Shown: positions 1 through 7,249 of the stretch, in pieces
Numbering within the stretch: position 1 is the stretch's first letter
How the letters are laid out: the number at the start of each line of letters is the position of its first letter
Assembly (NCBI GenBank): GCA_964512985.1
Contig: CAZELI010000030.1
Coordinates: forward strand, 1-25,517
From: CAYPGT01 sp964512985
GTDB lineage: Bacteria; Cyanobacteriota; Vampirovibrionia; LMEP-6097
Reading direction: 5' to 3'
Length of the DNA stretch: 25,517 nucleotides
Position numbers and translations under genes: made by a program
The notes under the pieces: generated by a model
What the model was told of the DNA's origin: nothing
What the model saw: the letters and a program-made list of their open reading frames with translations, nothing else
Databases searched by the model: none

Positions 1-49
1 CTACGACAGTTTTCAAGACTGCTCCGATAAACCGCTCTGGCATCCGTCC
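1..49 (-). tRNA. tRNA-Ser(UGA), 5' part, cut by window edge
   Basis: Reading the minus strand from position 49 gives the acceptor 5' strand GGACGGA, then TG, a D-arm with CCAGAGCGG, and an anticodon arm with loop CTTGAAA between GCAGT and ACTGT. Anticodon is TGA, so serine for UCA-type codons. The variable arm, T-arm and 3' end lie left of the window. A possible -10 (TATAGT, minus strand 67-62) lies 12 nt upstream of the mature 5' end. The isotype call rests on the anticodon and the serine-like D-arm; the class II long variable arm cannot be seen. Confidence 0.85.
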
Positions 50-113
50 ATTGAGAATTTTACTATAGGATGGATAAACAAATATAAAATAATGCTATAA
101 AGCCTTAACCTCT

Positions 114-242
114 AGGGGTTTTTTGACCCCCTTCTTTTCATAGAGGATGTAAGACTAATTTCTGGTGAGCTAAAAAGTTCTTATAAATCAAGAGGTTTTA
201 TATAAAATCCCAGAGGTTTTTTGACCCCTTTCAAATTTTCAT
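114..242. repeat. Two direct copies of a ~28-bp T-rich/CCCC sequence
   Basis: A segment at 114-141 and one at 212-242 share the core GGTTTTTTGACCCC followed by a T-rich stretch ending in TTTTCAT. The first copy can fold as a small GGGGT/ACCCC hairpin with a six-base loop (115-130). The stretch 50-265 holds only these copies and the presumed promoters of tRNA-Ser (minus) and the gene at 266 (plus). The hairpin could be a weak terminator, but no gene reading into it is visible. Confidence 0.5.
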
Positions 243-265
243 CGCGTTGACTAAGATCTTTATTT

Positions 266-490
266 ATGACTAAACAACTTAGTTATGCTGATTCAGAGAA
301 GTTTAGGGCCGAAGCTCATAAGCATATAGGTTTTCTTCTCTGTACGCCTTTGGCATTGAGTATATTAAAACTCTTGGTCGAAGCTAAAGAAATTAATTTG
401 TTATACTTGCCTGCTTTAGTTACTTTGTTTATGCTTGGTTATTTGATGATTAATAATAGCTATAGTATGATGAAGGCAAGGGATGATTAA
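266..490 (+). CDS. Small two-helix membrane protein, unknown
   Basis: Encodes 74 aa that I do not recognise. After a polar N-terminus (1-18) come two hydrophobic stretches, about residues 20-38 and 44-63, so it is probably an inner-membrane hairpin protein. No SD site precedes the ATG; a weak -10-like TAAGAT (252-257) lies 8 nt upstream, which would fit a leaderless mRNA. It is first in the run ending at 4087. Its 3' end was altered by a 37-bp tandem duplication: the second copy puts a TAA in frame after residue 74. Without the duplication the frame would read DEEYVRKYI after the KAR at residues 70-72 and give about 81 aa. So the C-terminus may be a recent truncation. Confidence 0.6.
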   Translation: MTKQLSYADSEKFRAEAHKHIGFLLCTPLALSILKLLVEAKEINLLYLPALVTLFMLGYLMINNSYSMMKARDD

Positions 491-518
491 TAATAGCTAT
501 AGTATGATGAAGGCAAGG
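445..518 (+). repeat. Perfect 37-bp tandem duplication
   Basis: Unit 445-481 is repeated exactly at 482-518, with the first five bases of a third copy at 519-523. Because 37 is not a multiple of three, the second copy shifts the frame of the upstream gene (266-490) to a stop and separates it from the downstream small gene (520-687), which would otherwise have overlapped it. Perfect identity suggests a recent slippage or recombination event, or an assembly artefact. Confidence 0.9.
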
Positions 519-519
519 G

Positions 520-687
520 ATGAAGAATATGTTAGAAAATATATTTAAAAGTATGTTCGATATGACAACAGCAGTTGGACAGGTAAATTGCATGATGATA
601 TTTCTTGCCGTTTCATCTCTCCTTCTTCTTAGAAGCATAGACAAAGAAGCTGAAAAAGCTCACCGCCTTAATGGCAAGACTCCATAA
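520..687 (+). CDS. Small single-helix membrane protein, unknown
   Basis: A 55-aa reading frame starting MKNMLENIFK, with a hydrophobic stretch at about residues 24-41 (CMMIFLAVSSLLLLRS) followed by a charged tail rich in K, E and R. This looks like a single-pass protein. A purine-rich AAGGCAAGGG sits directly before the ATG as a possible, closely spaced ribosome-binding site. It lies between the 74-aa membrane protein and the TTG-started gene at 710, with 22 bp to the latter, consistent with one operon. No family recognised. Its start lies at the edge of the 37-bp duplication. It could be a chance ORF, but hydrophobicity and tight spacing argue for a gene. Confidence 0.5.
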   Translation: MKNMLENIFKSMFDMTTAVGQVNCMMIFLAVSSLLLLRSIDKEAEKAHRLNGKTP

Positions 688-709
688 ATTTATTTAAAAG
701 GACTCTATC

Positions 710-1366
710 TTGGGAAATTTAAGGCAAGCCTTAGTGCTTTGCTTCATATTAATTTTAGGCACATCGCTTAGAGTAATTGCTTCGATTAAGCAGTTCTCAG
801 CTAATCTCATTTCTACTCAAACCCCTACTAAAACTGAAGCTCCAAGCATAACTAAGGTTTACAAAGCTCACATCACCCAAAGCAAAATACCTGAACTCAA
901 GACCGCAATACTCTGGCATGCCCCTCCTTATAAATCACTGAGTCAGAAACTAAACCCCAATCAGCAGGTTCTATTAGATGAAGAAGCTATGCAAATCTTA
1001 CTTAACGGAGCAACTGAAATGAACGAAGATCTAATGAAAGCAAAGAATATTATTAGCAAGAAAGAACCTCTACTATTCAAGGTTGGACAATTAATATCTA
1101 ATAATTTAGAAACTGATGAAAACTTCAACTTAAGTAATTTGATTTTCAATAACAAAGGTAAAGATGATGCTCTAGAATCAATTAATCGAGTTAGTACTTA
1201 TATTTATCATAACTATCAAGACTTCAAAGCCTTATATCAAGCGAGTTACACAAGGGATCTTAGATTAATCGCGCGGCATAATGATGTGAAGATGAAGCTT
1301 GAACTTATCTCTGGAATGAATGCTGTGGCACATATTGAAACTCTACTTAATGGAGGGCGCGTATGA
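710..1366 (+). CDS. Membrane-anchored or secreted protein, unknown
   Basis: Encodes 218 aa. The TTG start is supported by an AAAGGA site about 7 nt upstream. Residues 6-25 are a hydrophobic signal peptide or signal anchor (ALVLCFILILGTSLRVIASI); the rest is soluble, Thr/Lys-rich up to residue 60 and then mainly helical. The stop overlaps the next start as ATGA, indicating translational coupling to the gene at 1363. No domain is recognised. As part of a run of exported proteins ending in a beta-barrel, it is likely an inner-membrane or periplasmic component of the same envelope assembly (inference). Confidence 0.7.
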   Translation: MGNLRQALVLCFILILGTSLRVIASIKQFSANLISTQTPTKTEAPSITKVYKAHITQSKIPELKTAILWHAPPYKSLSQKLNPNQQVLLDEEAMQILLNGATEMNEDLMKAKNIISKKEPLLFKVGQLISNNLETDENFNLSNLIFNNKGKDDALESINRVSTYIYHNYQDFKALYQASYTRDLRLIARHNDVKMKLELISGMNAVAHIETLLNGGRV

Positions 1367-2028
1367 GATTAATTATCACCTTAATCATAATGCTTATTAT
1401 AAATTCAAACGCAGAAGCGCAGTCTATAAGAATTGGCTATGGTAGATTAAGCTTAATAGATCTAGGTTCGCTCATCAATGCTAAACCCTTAGTCGTAAAT
1501 GAAGCTCTTATCAAGGTATATGAATTATCAGGACTAGATGCAGAAAGTGATAAAAGTATAATTGCCATACAGGGCTTGCAAGCTAGTGGTGAAACGGATT
1601 TGACAGTAGATACGCAGACGGGTATTAAATCATTTCATTTAATCTTAGAGAATACTGCTGGAGAAGATTTAATTTTAGACCCTAGGTTAGCTCGCAATTA
1701 TATAATCAAGTCACCATATTTATTAGCTCAAGGTCGTTCAAGTATAGTCAAAATGCCAGCTCATATTAATGAATATGTTCTTGCTGGTAATCCTAATCTA
1801 GTGAGCTTGAAACAAGTTAAAGACTACTATGATGATGAATTCTTGAAAGTATTTGCATTAGTAACCAATACTAATGCAGGTTTGACAGATATAGTAATTC
1901 CAACACGCAGGGGAGTTTATAAATTTACCTTAGATATAGTGAGGACCAATAATGAAACCAACGATGAAAATATACAACATACTGCTTTTATTGATTTTAG
2001 TTCAAGTAGTACCAGTAGAGGCTTTTGA
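1363..2028 (+). CDS. Periplasmic protein with two pilus-formation/CpaC-N-like domains
   Basis: Encodes 221 aa with a clear signal peptide ending in NAEA at residues 16-19. An SD site GGAGG lies 6 nt before the ATG. The mature protein appears to contain two related beta-rich segments, about 20-110 and 118-196. The second has a GRSSIVKMP...VLAGNPNLVSL...AGLTDIVI layout resembling the secretin N-terminal (pilus formation, CpaC/RcpA) domain, in which a short role-defining segment precedes G.T.L. This family match is by eye and tentative. The last 25 residues overlap, in another frame, the signal-peptide region of the next gene (77 bp). A VirB9/TrbG-like role is an alternative. Confidence 0.7.
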   Translation: MRLIITLIIMLIINSNAEAQSIRIGYGRLSLIDLGSLINAKPLVVNEALIKVYELSGLDAESDKSIIAIQGLQASGETDLTVDTQTGIKSFHLILENTAGEDLILDPRLARNYIIKSPYLLAQGRSSIVKMPAHINEYVLAGNPNLVSLKQVKDYYDDEFLKVFALVTNTNAGLTDIVIPTRRGVYKFTLDIVRTNNETNDENIQHTAFIDFSSSSTSRGF

Positions 2029-2548
2029 ATATCAAGAACAAGCTCTCCAGCCACTCAGTCCCTCGGACACTCAGTCACCGTATCCGAAGGATACTCCGTC
2101 ACAAAGACTGTTTGCACCTAAAAAGAAGATCTATCCATTTTTAGACCAACTTGAATTATTACTCTATCCTAATAAGAACTTTAAGTCCGAGAATCCAGCT
2201 CAGAGACTTGAACGCCTAGAGATGGCAGTGTTTGGTAGCAAGCAGAGAGGTAATATTGGGACACGTCTCAATAATTTACAAACAGAACTAGAGAACTGGC
2301 AAATAGGCAATATGAAAGTAGTGAAAACTCAAGAACCAAAAAAAGAACCGAAACTTGCACAATCTAAGCCTGATCTAAACAAAGAAGCAGTAGCATATCA
2401 ACAGTACAGTAATCCCGTAATCCCTGCTCAGGCAAGCTTGAGCTATCAGCGTCCAGCAAGCAGAGATTACAATTACATGAACTATAGACTAGCTACACCA
2501 CTATTACAAAATATCGGCAGGAGGACCATAGATGCATTCTTTAAATAA
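1952..2548 (+). CDS. Secreted protein with LE..VFG-type segment
   Basis: Encodes 198 aa. The ATG at 1952 has GAGG 7 nt upstream; a second ATG at 1964 would also leave the signal peptide (hydrophobic core ILLLLILVQVVPVEA) intact. After a Pro/Ser-rich linker, residues 60-115 carry LELLLYPNKNF, then RLERLEMAVFG, then RLNNLQTELE. I associate this repeated LE...YGK / RLxRLExxVFG pattern with exported proteins of Melainabacteria, from memory. The C-terminal third is low-complexity, rich in K, P, Q and Y. It overlaps the previous gene by 77 bp and the next by 17 bp, so the three are probably coupled. Exact function unknown. Confidence 0.75.
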   Translation: MKPTMKIYNILLLLILVQVVPVEAFEYQEQALQPLSPSDTQSPYPKDTPSQRLFAPKKKIYPFLDQLELLLYPNKNFKSENPAQRLERLEMAVFGSKQRGNIGTRLNNLQTELENWQIGNMKVVKTQEPKKEPKLAQSKPDLNKEAVAYQQYSNPVIPAQASLSYQRPASRDYNYMNYRLATPLLQNIGRRTIDAFFK

Positions 2549-2897
2549 AGTTCTTTGTTTTTCATTACTCATATCTCTTACTAGCTCAGTACCTGTACTA
2601 GCCTACAGCTCTGGCAATGATATCGTCATCACTCGTAAAGCAGCTCCTAAGAAAGCATTATTGGATCGTAAGTTTATTTTTATGCAAGAAGCCAAAGCTC
2701 CTATAACCAATACACCACGACTAGCAGAGTTAAACAATTATTCTACTAAATCATTGGTGCCTATTAAAGCTTCTAATATAAGTCATCCGAAACAAAACAC
2801 TATTAATGATTCAAATTGGGATAGCTATGCCGAAGAAGTAGATGTAGAATTAGAAGAGAGCCTAGGAGTAGCAGCTAAATTATTAAATACCCACTAG
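2532..2897 (+). CDS. Small secreted protein, unknown
   Basis: Encodes 121 aa. A perfect AGGAGG (2519-2524) precedes the ATG by 7 nt. Residues 1-24 are a signal peptide with likely cleavage after PVLA. The mature part is about 97 aa, basic at first (RKAAPKKALLDRK) and acidic near the end (EEVDVELEES). No family recognised. The gene overlaps both neighbours (17 bp upstream, 19 bp downstream), placing it firmly in the envelope operon. An adaptor or periplasmic role is possible but not shown. Confidence 0.75.
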   Translation: MHSLNKVLCFSLLISLTSSVPVLAYSSGNDIVITRKAAPKKALLDRKFIFMQEAKAPITNTPRLAELNNYSTKSLVPIKASNISHPKQNTINDSNWDSYAEEVDVELEESLGVAAKLLNTH

Positions 2898-4087
2898 CAA
2901 TATTCTTCTTCTGTCTGGGAATTTTTTCTACAGTCTCTGCAATAAACTTCCGAGAAACTAATCTAGAAAACGGCAAGGTTCTTAATCCAATTAAACTCAG
3001 TTCTATTATTGACGCTAGTGAGTTGCATGGCGACATGACTCTCACTCAACTCTGGATTCCAGGTGTGGCAGGTAGTTCTAGTACGAACTATAATGGATTA
3101 CTAGACTTCAGATTAGAACATCATTTAAGCCTCTATAACACTGGGAAACAACAAGGAAACATTATTACTAGAGTAGCTGGCGTTGGCTATATAGATCAGA
3201 GAATTAATACTTTCCTAGATGATCCTATTATTGAGTTACCTGAACTCTTCTACCAAAACCGCTCCAAGATCGGCAAGAACAATATCGATCTAGCATTCGG
3301 TAAATTTGTTAATAGAAGATTCTATGGTAAGGATGAAATATTGAATGACCCATATGATATAGGTGAGATGCGTTTTATTGGTGCTCAGGTTAATGTTTTA
3401 AATATCATGAGTGGTATTAACGAAGCGAGAGATGGAGATCTGGCTAATATTGCTATGGCAGGCGCACGCCTTATCAATAGTGGTTCTTATGGATTTCATA
3501 CTGCAATTAAGAACCAGGATATGAGTGGTGGATTCTTTAAACGTTGGGGTTATCATCAAGCCTTCGCTGTAGCTAGGCTAGATGATTTCCAGGGAAATTT
3601 TTATGGCATAAGTGAGATTAATAAGGATTGGGGTAAAGAAAAGCCATCTAGAGCAATGATTGGTATGGTCTACGCTAACGATGCAGTATTCAGGATTCCC
3701 AGCAACAGCAACAACAATAACCTACTTATATACACTGGTTATTTTAGTCGCCCTATCAAGAAGCTTGCTTATCATGTGCGTTATGGAACTTTATTCAGAG
3801 AGATTCAAGGTGAGCAAACTCCTATACATGAATATCGTATTGGCGTGAATTATAAGATCACTGCTAAGGATAGTTTTAGTACTTGGATTGGTTTAATGGA
3901 TGGCAATCTAGGAGCAAGAGAGAATGATCATCTGATAACCTGGGTTTCTGTGTTTAAGCATATGATCAATGATCACTTATCTGTGACAGCAGCCATGGCA
4001 CAACGCTTTAATCAATTCAGCTCAGTAGCCACGGAGAACCAGGACAATAACTTTACGCTCTTTGTGCATATGCAGACGGTGTTTTAG
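2879..4087 (+). CDS. Outer-membrane beta-barrel (porin-like), probable ATT start
   Basis: The frame is open from 2879, right after an in-frame TAA at 2876-2878. Read from ATT at 2879 it gives 402 aa with a textbook signal peptide (IIKYPLAIFFFCLGIFSTVSA region, cleavage after SA). An AGGAG site (2864-2868) lies 10 nt upstream. The first conventional start, TTG at 3023, would remove the whole signal peptide. The mature protein shows alternating amphipathic strands with aromatic girdle residues and ends in FVHMQTVF with the terminal Phe typical of outer-membrane barrels. FGKF.NRRFYGKDEILNDP near residue 144 recalls OprB-type carbohydrate porins, tentatively. A short Asn/Ser run (around 3701-3722) is probably a loop. 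Last gene of the operon. Confidence 0.8.
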   Translation: MIKYPLAIFFFCLGIFSTVSAINFRETNLENGKVLNPIKLSSIIDASELHGDMTLTQLWIPGVAGSSSTNYNGLLDFRLEHHLSLYNTGKQQGNIITRVAGVGYIDQRINTFLDDPIIELPELFYQNRSKIGKNNIDLAFGKFVNRRFYGKDEILNDPYDIGEMRFIGAQVNVLNIMSGINEARDGDLANIAMAGARLINSGSYGFHTAIKNQDMSGGFFKRWGYHQAFAVARLDDFQGNFYGISEINKDWGKEKPSRAMIGMVYANDAVFRIPSNSNNNNLLIYTGYFSRPIKKLAYHVRYGTLFREIQGEQTPIHEYRIGVNYKITAKDSFSTWIGLMDGNLGARENDHLITWVSVFKHMINDHLSVTAAMAQRFNQFSSVATENQDNNFTLFVHMQTVF

Positions 4088-4121
4088 CAGACTATGTTTT
4101 TAAGAAAACCGATACCTGTAA

Positions 4122-4237
4122 TTCGTCATCCTGAGGGAGGGCGAAGCCCGACCGTAAGGATCCACTACTACAAGATTTATTTTAATTAAAAGTGGATCTT
4201 TACGTCGCCTGCTACGCAGGCTCCTCAAGATGACGAA
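4122..4237. repeat. Palindromic repeat, copy 1 (~116 bp)
   Basis: Long imperfect inverted repeat with outer arms TTCGTCATC...GATGACGAA and inner arms GTAAGGATCCACT / AGTGGATCTTTAC. Each side carries its own small hairpin: GGGCGAAGCCC on the left and GCCTGCTACGCAGGC on the right. It fills the gap between the convergent beta-barrel gene and pyk, where it may act as a bidirectional terminator. It is a diverged relative of the element at 7878-7980. No coding content. Confidence 0.9.
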
Positions 4238-4256
4238 CTTGTCTTAAATTCTACTT

Positions 4257-5798
4257 CTAAGAACTAACGTACGAAGGTCCAAGATTCTCGTTAAATCTCT
4301 CTTCTTGAATCTTGATTAACTCTTTCATCGAACCATCGCACTTGTGTACTTTAAGGAAGTTCGCTGTACTACGTGCTGCGATAGGAATACCACCAGTAAT
4401 CACAATAGTGTCCCCAGGCTCGATATAGCCCTGTTCTATTAACGCCTCTTCTACATTAACAATAGTTTGAGTGGTTCTATGAACATTACTAAAATAAACA
4501 GGAGTCACACCCCAAATAATTGATAGGTAATTATAAGTGTGTATATAAGTAGTAGCTGCTAAAACTTGAGCCTTAGGTCTAAGCTTAGAAATCCTCTGCA
4601 CGCTCTTACCAGAACAAGAGAACGCTACTATAGCCTTGATATGCTTCAGATTAGCAAACGTATTCACTGACTGTGCCATAGCAATGTAGTTAATCTCATC
4701 ATCACTCAGCTTACCCTTATGCAAATCTCTCTGTGGGACAGTAATAGTTAGATTACCCTCTACTTCTAAAGCAACCTTACGCATATAGTTCACAGCATCT
4801 ACTGGATAAGAACCAGAAGCTGTCTCACCAGAAAGCATCACCGCATCAGTACCATCCAAGATCGCATTAGCTACATCGCTCACTTCCGCTCTAGTAGGGA
4901 ACGGATTATTAATCATCGATTCCATCATCTGCGTCGCAGTGATTACAAATTTACCAGCGAGGTTAGCTTTACTAATAATTTCTTTCTGTAACAGAGGCAC
5001 TTTCTCTGGTTCTAGCTCCACGCCCAGATCTCCTCTGGCAACCATCACACCATCTACTTCACTAAGTATCTCTTCTAGATGCTCCATGGCTTGAGGTTTC
5101 TCGATCTTAGCAATAGTTTTAATAGGTGAATGCGGATGAGCTTTCTCTATCAACATCTTAAGTTCTTGTATGTCTTCTGCTCTTCTAACAAACGACAACG
5201 CTATAAAATCAGCTTCAAGCTTAACAGCCTCAATTAAATCTTCTCTATCTTTCTTCGTGATTGCTTGCAGACCTAGCTGCTTAGACTCTGGCAAATTCAC
5301 ACCCTTATTGGATTTGAGCTTTCCGCCAACCATAACTTGGCATGCCACTTCTTGACCTTTGATAGAAAGCACTTCTAATCTCAATAAACCATCATCTAAC
5401 AGAATTCTCTGTCCTACAGCTACTTCAGTTGGTAACTCAGGATAGTTTCTAATAAACACTTTCTTAGGACTAGAGTTGTAATCTGCATCCCCTTCTTCTA
5501 TAGTAAGAGTAATCTTCTCACCCTGAGTAATAACCACACCCTCAGGTAAAGTACCGGTCCTGATCTTGGGTCCTTGTAAGTCTACTAGAATACCAATGGG
5601 TCTACCATATTCCTTAGCAAGCTGACGTATGGTAGCTATGCGCTGCCTGCGACTCTCCCAATCGCCATGAGAACAGTTTATCCTTGCCACATGTAAACCC
5701 GCCTCTACCATGGCTCTAAGGGTCTCTTCATTTTCACTGGCTGGGCCAAGTGTGGCAACAATCTTAGTTAGCGAATATTTCTTCTGTGCGTCTGTCAT
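4257..5798 (-). CDS. pyk: Pyruvate kinase
   Basis: Encodes 513 aa. Converts phosphoenolpyruvate and ADP to pyruvate and ATP, the last step of glycolysis, in the cytosol. Diagnostic segments: TKIVATLGPAS near residue 11, ARINCSHGD near 38, VDLQGPKIRTG near 72, the FVRRAEDIQ region, the IEKPQA substrate segment (Lys-Glu), MVARGDLGVE and ATQMMESM, then TRAEVSDVANA and LSGETA. The C-terminal allosteric domain is present, but the extra PEP-utiliser-type domain of some bacterial and cyanobacterial enzymes is absent. The start overlaps the anmK stop (ATGA, 4 bp) and there is no SD site, so translation is probably coupled to anmK. The stop is near palindromic repeat copy 1. Confidence 0.97.
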   Translation of the reverse strand: MTDAQKKYSLTKIVATLGPASENEETLRAMVEAGLHVARINCSHGDWESRRQRIATIRQLAKEYGRPIGILVDLQGPKIRTGTLPEGVVITQGEKITLTIEEGDADYNSSPKKVFIRNYPELPTEVAVGQRILLDDGLLRLEVLSIKGQEVACQVMVGGKLKSNKGVNLPESKQLGLQAITKKDREDLIEAVKLEADFIALSFVRRAEDIQELKMLIEKAHPHSPIKTIAKIEKPQAMEHLEEILSEVDGVMVARGDLGVELEPEKVPLLQKEIISKANLAGKFVITATQMMESMINNPFPTRAEVSDVANAILDGTDAVMLSGETASGSYPVDAVNYMRKVALEVEGNLTITVPQRDLHKGKLSDDEINYIAMAQSVNTFANLKHIKAIVAFSCSGKSVQRISKLRPKAQVLAATTYIHTYNYLSIIWGVTPVYFSNVHRTTQTIVNVEEALIEQGYIEPGDTIVITGGIPIAARSTANFLKVHKCDGSMKELIKIQEERFNENLGPSYVSS

Positions 5799-6883
5799 CT
5801 TTGTGCAATTACCCCTAGTATAGTGGCTCTTCTAGCTCCAGTAGAGCTAGGAATGTTATTAGGTATTCTATGATAACAGGTTAGAGCTAATAAAGAAAAC
5901 AGAATAGCTTCCTTATACTGACAATTAATCTCAAATTCACTATGTGTCAGGAATTGTATAGATGGATTCATTGATTTAAGATGTTCCATTATAAATTTAT
6001 TATGAATACCGCCACCAGAAGTGTAAACTTTATTGATTTTATACTTCTGTAATTCTTGACTGATAGTATAAGCACTGAAGTAACTTACAGTAGCAATAAT
6101 GTTTTCTTTATTTCCAAGATCCAAAAATTTATCAGCATAACGCTCATCAAACAATTCTCTTCCAGTAGATTTAGGAGGCGGAAGTTTAAAATATTCTGTT
6201 CTATCAATCCTTGCTTTAATAAAGCTTTCATCAACCTTCCCCTTGTACGCAATCTCGCCGTCTTTATCGTAGTTTTTATGAAAGAGTTTTTTAGTTAGTA
6301 CATCTATTAGCGTATTGCCTGGACCAGTGTCATAAGCGATGGTAGGCTGCCCGAGTTCTAGTACAGAAATATTAGCGATACCACCAATATTCAGAGTTGC
6401 ACAGGATTCAGTCTCTGAGCGGATCAGATGATGATCTAAATAACTAGTGAGCGGAGCGCCACAACCACCAGCGGCTATATCTGCTGACCTGAAATCAGCT
6501 ATGCTAGTAATATTAGTTAGCTCAGCTACAATCGAAGCATTGCCTAATTGAAAAGTACTCTTAGCCCCATGAAACACTGTCTGACCATGCATACCGATAA
6601 GATCTATATGAGGATTTAATCCTGATACTAGAAGTTCTTTTCTAAACTCATGAACCAAAGCCGCAATGAACTTACTATATTGAAAATTAAGATTAGAGAT
6701 CTCCTCAAGCGATCCCTTTTGTTTACTAATGAGGATCTCTATATCATTACGAACCTTTGGGTCAAACTGAAAACTAATTTCTTTTACAATTTTATATTTT
6801 TTAAAATTATTCAAATCCCAATCAACTAAGGCCATATCGACCCCATCAACGGAAGTACCTGTATTTATTCCGAGTACAAGCAC
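5795..6883 (-). CDS. anmK: Anhydro-N-acetylmuramic acid kinase
   Basis: Phosphorylates 1,6-anhydroMurNAc to MurNAc-6-phosphate in peptidoglycan recycling. Family hallmarks in order: GTSVDGVD, HGQTVFHG, QLGN, DFRSADIAAGG.GAPL, LNIGGIANI, YDTGPGN, KSTGREL, SGGGIHN and a closing ARRATILG. I choose the GTG at 6883 (362 aa, starting MLVLGINTGTS), close to the usual ~370 aa and with the GTS motif at the expected distance. The frame is open to a TTG at 6991, but that start lies inside a terminator hairpin and would add 36 unlike-family residues. A TATAAT (6896-6891) ends 7 nt before the GTG, suggesting a leaderless mRNA. Co-transcribed with pyk. MurNAc-6-P lyase (murQ) is not in the window. Confidence 0.92.
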   Translation of the reverse strand: MLVLGINTGTSVDGVDMALVDWDLNNFKKYKIVKEISFQFDPKVRNDIEILISKQKGSLEEISNLNFQYSKFIAALVHEFRKELLVSGLNPHIDLIGMHGQTVFHGAKSTFQLGNASIVAELTNITSIADFRSADIAAGGCGAPLTSYLDHHLIRSETESCATLNIGGIANISVLELGQPTIAYDTGPGNTLIDVLTKKLFHKNYDKDGEIAYKGKVDESFIKARIDRTEYFKLPPPKSTGRELFDERYADKFLDLGNKENIIATVSYFSAYTISQELQKYKINKVYTSGGGIHNKFIMEHLKSMNPSIQFLTHSEFEINCQYKEAILFSLLALTCYHRIPNNIPSSTGARRATILGVIAQR

Positions 6884-6890
6884 GAGTGAA

Positions 6891-6896
6891 ATTATA
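6891..6896 (-). promoter_or_regulatory. -10 box of anmK-pyk
   Basis: Perfect TATAAT on the minus strand, 7 nt before the GTG proposed for anmK. No clear -35. It lies just downstream of the double terminator at 6961-7017, as expected for the first promoter of a new unit. Confidence 0.5.
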
Positions 6897-6960
6897 TAGT
6901 TTTTGGGGAGAATTAGTGGAAGAGATTTACTGAGCTTACAATAAACCCATATTTTCAGTA

Positions 6961-7017
6961 AAAAACCGAATAGATTCGGTGAATTTGGCAAGAAAAAACC
7001 GAATCTATTCGGTTTTT
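6961..7017. terminator. Nested double bidirectional terminator
   Basis: Two self-complementary 14-mers, CCGAATAGATTCGG (6966-6979) and CCGAATCTATTCGG (6999-7012), each flanked by A-runs on one side and T-runs on the other. Each can form its own hairpin, and the two 19-bp arms 6961-6979 and 6999-7017 are also perfect inverted repeats around a 19-nt loop. On the minus strand both hairpins are followed by TTTTTT, so they should end trpG transcription before anmK. Confidence 0.8.
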
Positions 7018-7048
7018 AATTTTATATATGCTTTTTATATTATAAAAG

Positions 7049-7054
7049 TATAAT
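7049..7054 (+). promoter_or_regulatory. -10 box of the 60-aa gene
   Basis: TATAAT located 12 nt before the ATG at 7067, with no SD site between. A start of transcription about 7 nt downstream would leave a leader of roughly 5-6 nt. Confidence 0.45.
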
Positions 7055-7066
7055 TTTAGATATATC

Positions 7067-7249
7067 ATGAATGACGAATTACAAGTTCCAAATAAGCAAA
7101 GTTATACTAAAGAGAATGATACTTTTGTAGAAAAGTTGGATATCGCAACAGAAGAAAGACTCCAAAAATCATATGAAGCTTATGAGAATGGAGAAAGTAT
7201 TGAATTGAACCTTAAAGACAAAAATTGGTTTAAGAAATTGACAAGCTAA
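7067..7249 (+). CDS. Small acidic protein, unknown
   Basis: Encodes 60 aa, highly charged, no membrane segment or signal peptide. The second half (EERLQKSYEAYENGESIELN) looks helical and is the kind of sequence seen in small antitoxin or regulator proteins, but I do not recognise it and no toxin partner is adjacent. Support for a real gene: a TATAAT 12 nt upstream and a terminator directly before it. Its last 20 bp overlap the 3' end of trpG on the opposite strand. No SD site. A spurious ORF remains possible. Confidence 0.5.
   Translation: MNDELQVPNKQSYTKENDTFVEKLDIATEERLQKSYEAYENGESIELNLKDKNWFKKLTS

Noticed and set aside
114..242. CRISPR-like repeats
   Set aside because: Only two imperfect copies with no spacer array and no cas gene in the window.
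450..1155. Minus-strand frames at 450-644 and 961-1155
   Set aside because: Opposite plus-strand genes of the envelope operon; no SD site, promoter or recognisable product.
6884..6991. Longer anmK start (TTG 6991)
   Set aside because: It lies in the loop of the double terminator, and the added 36 residues do not resemble the family N-terminus. A TATAAT lies just before GTG 6883.
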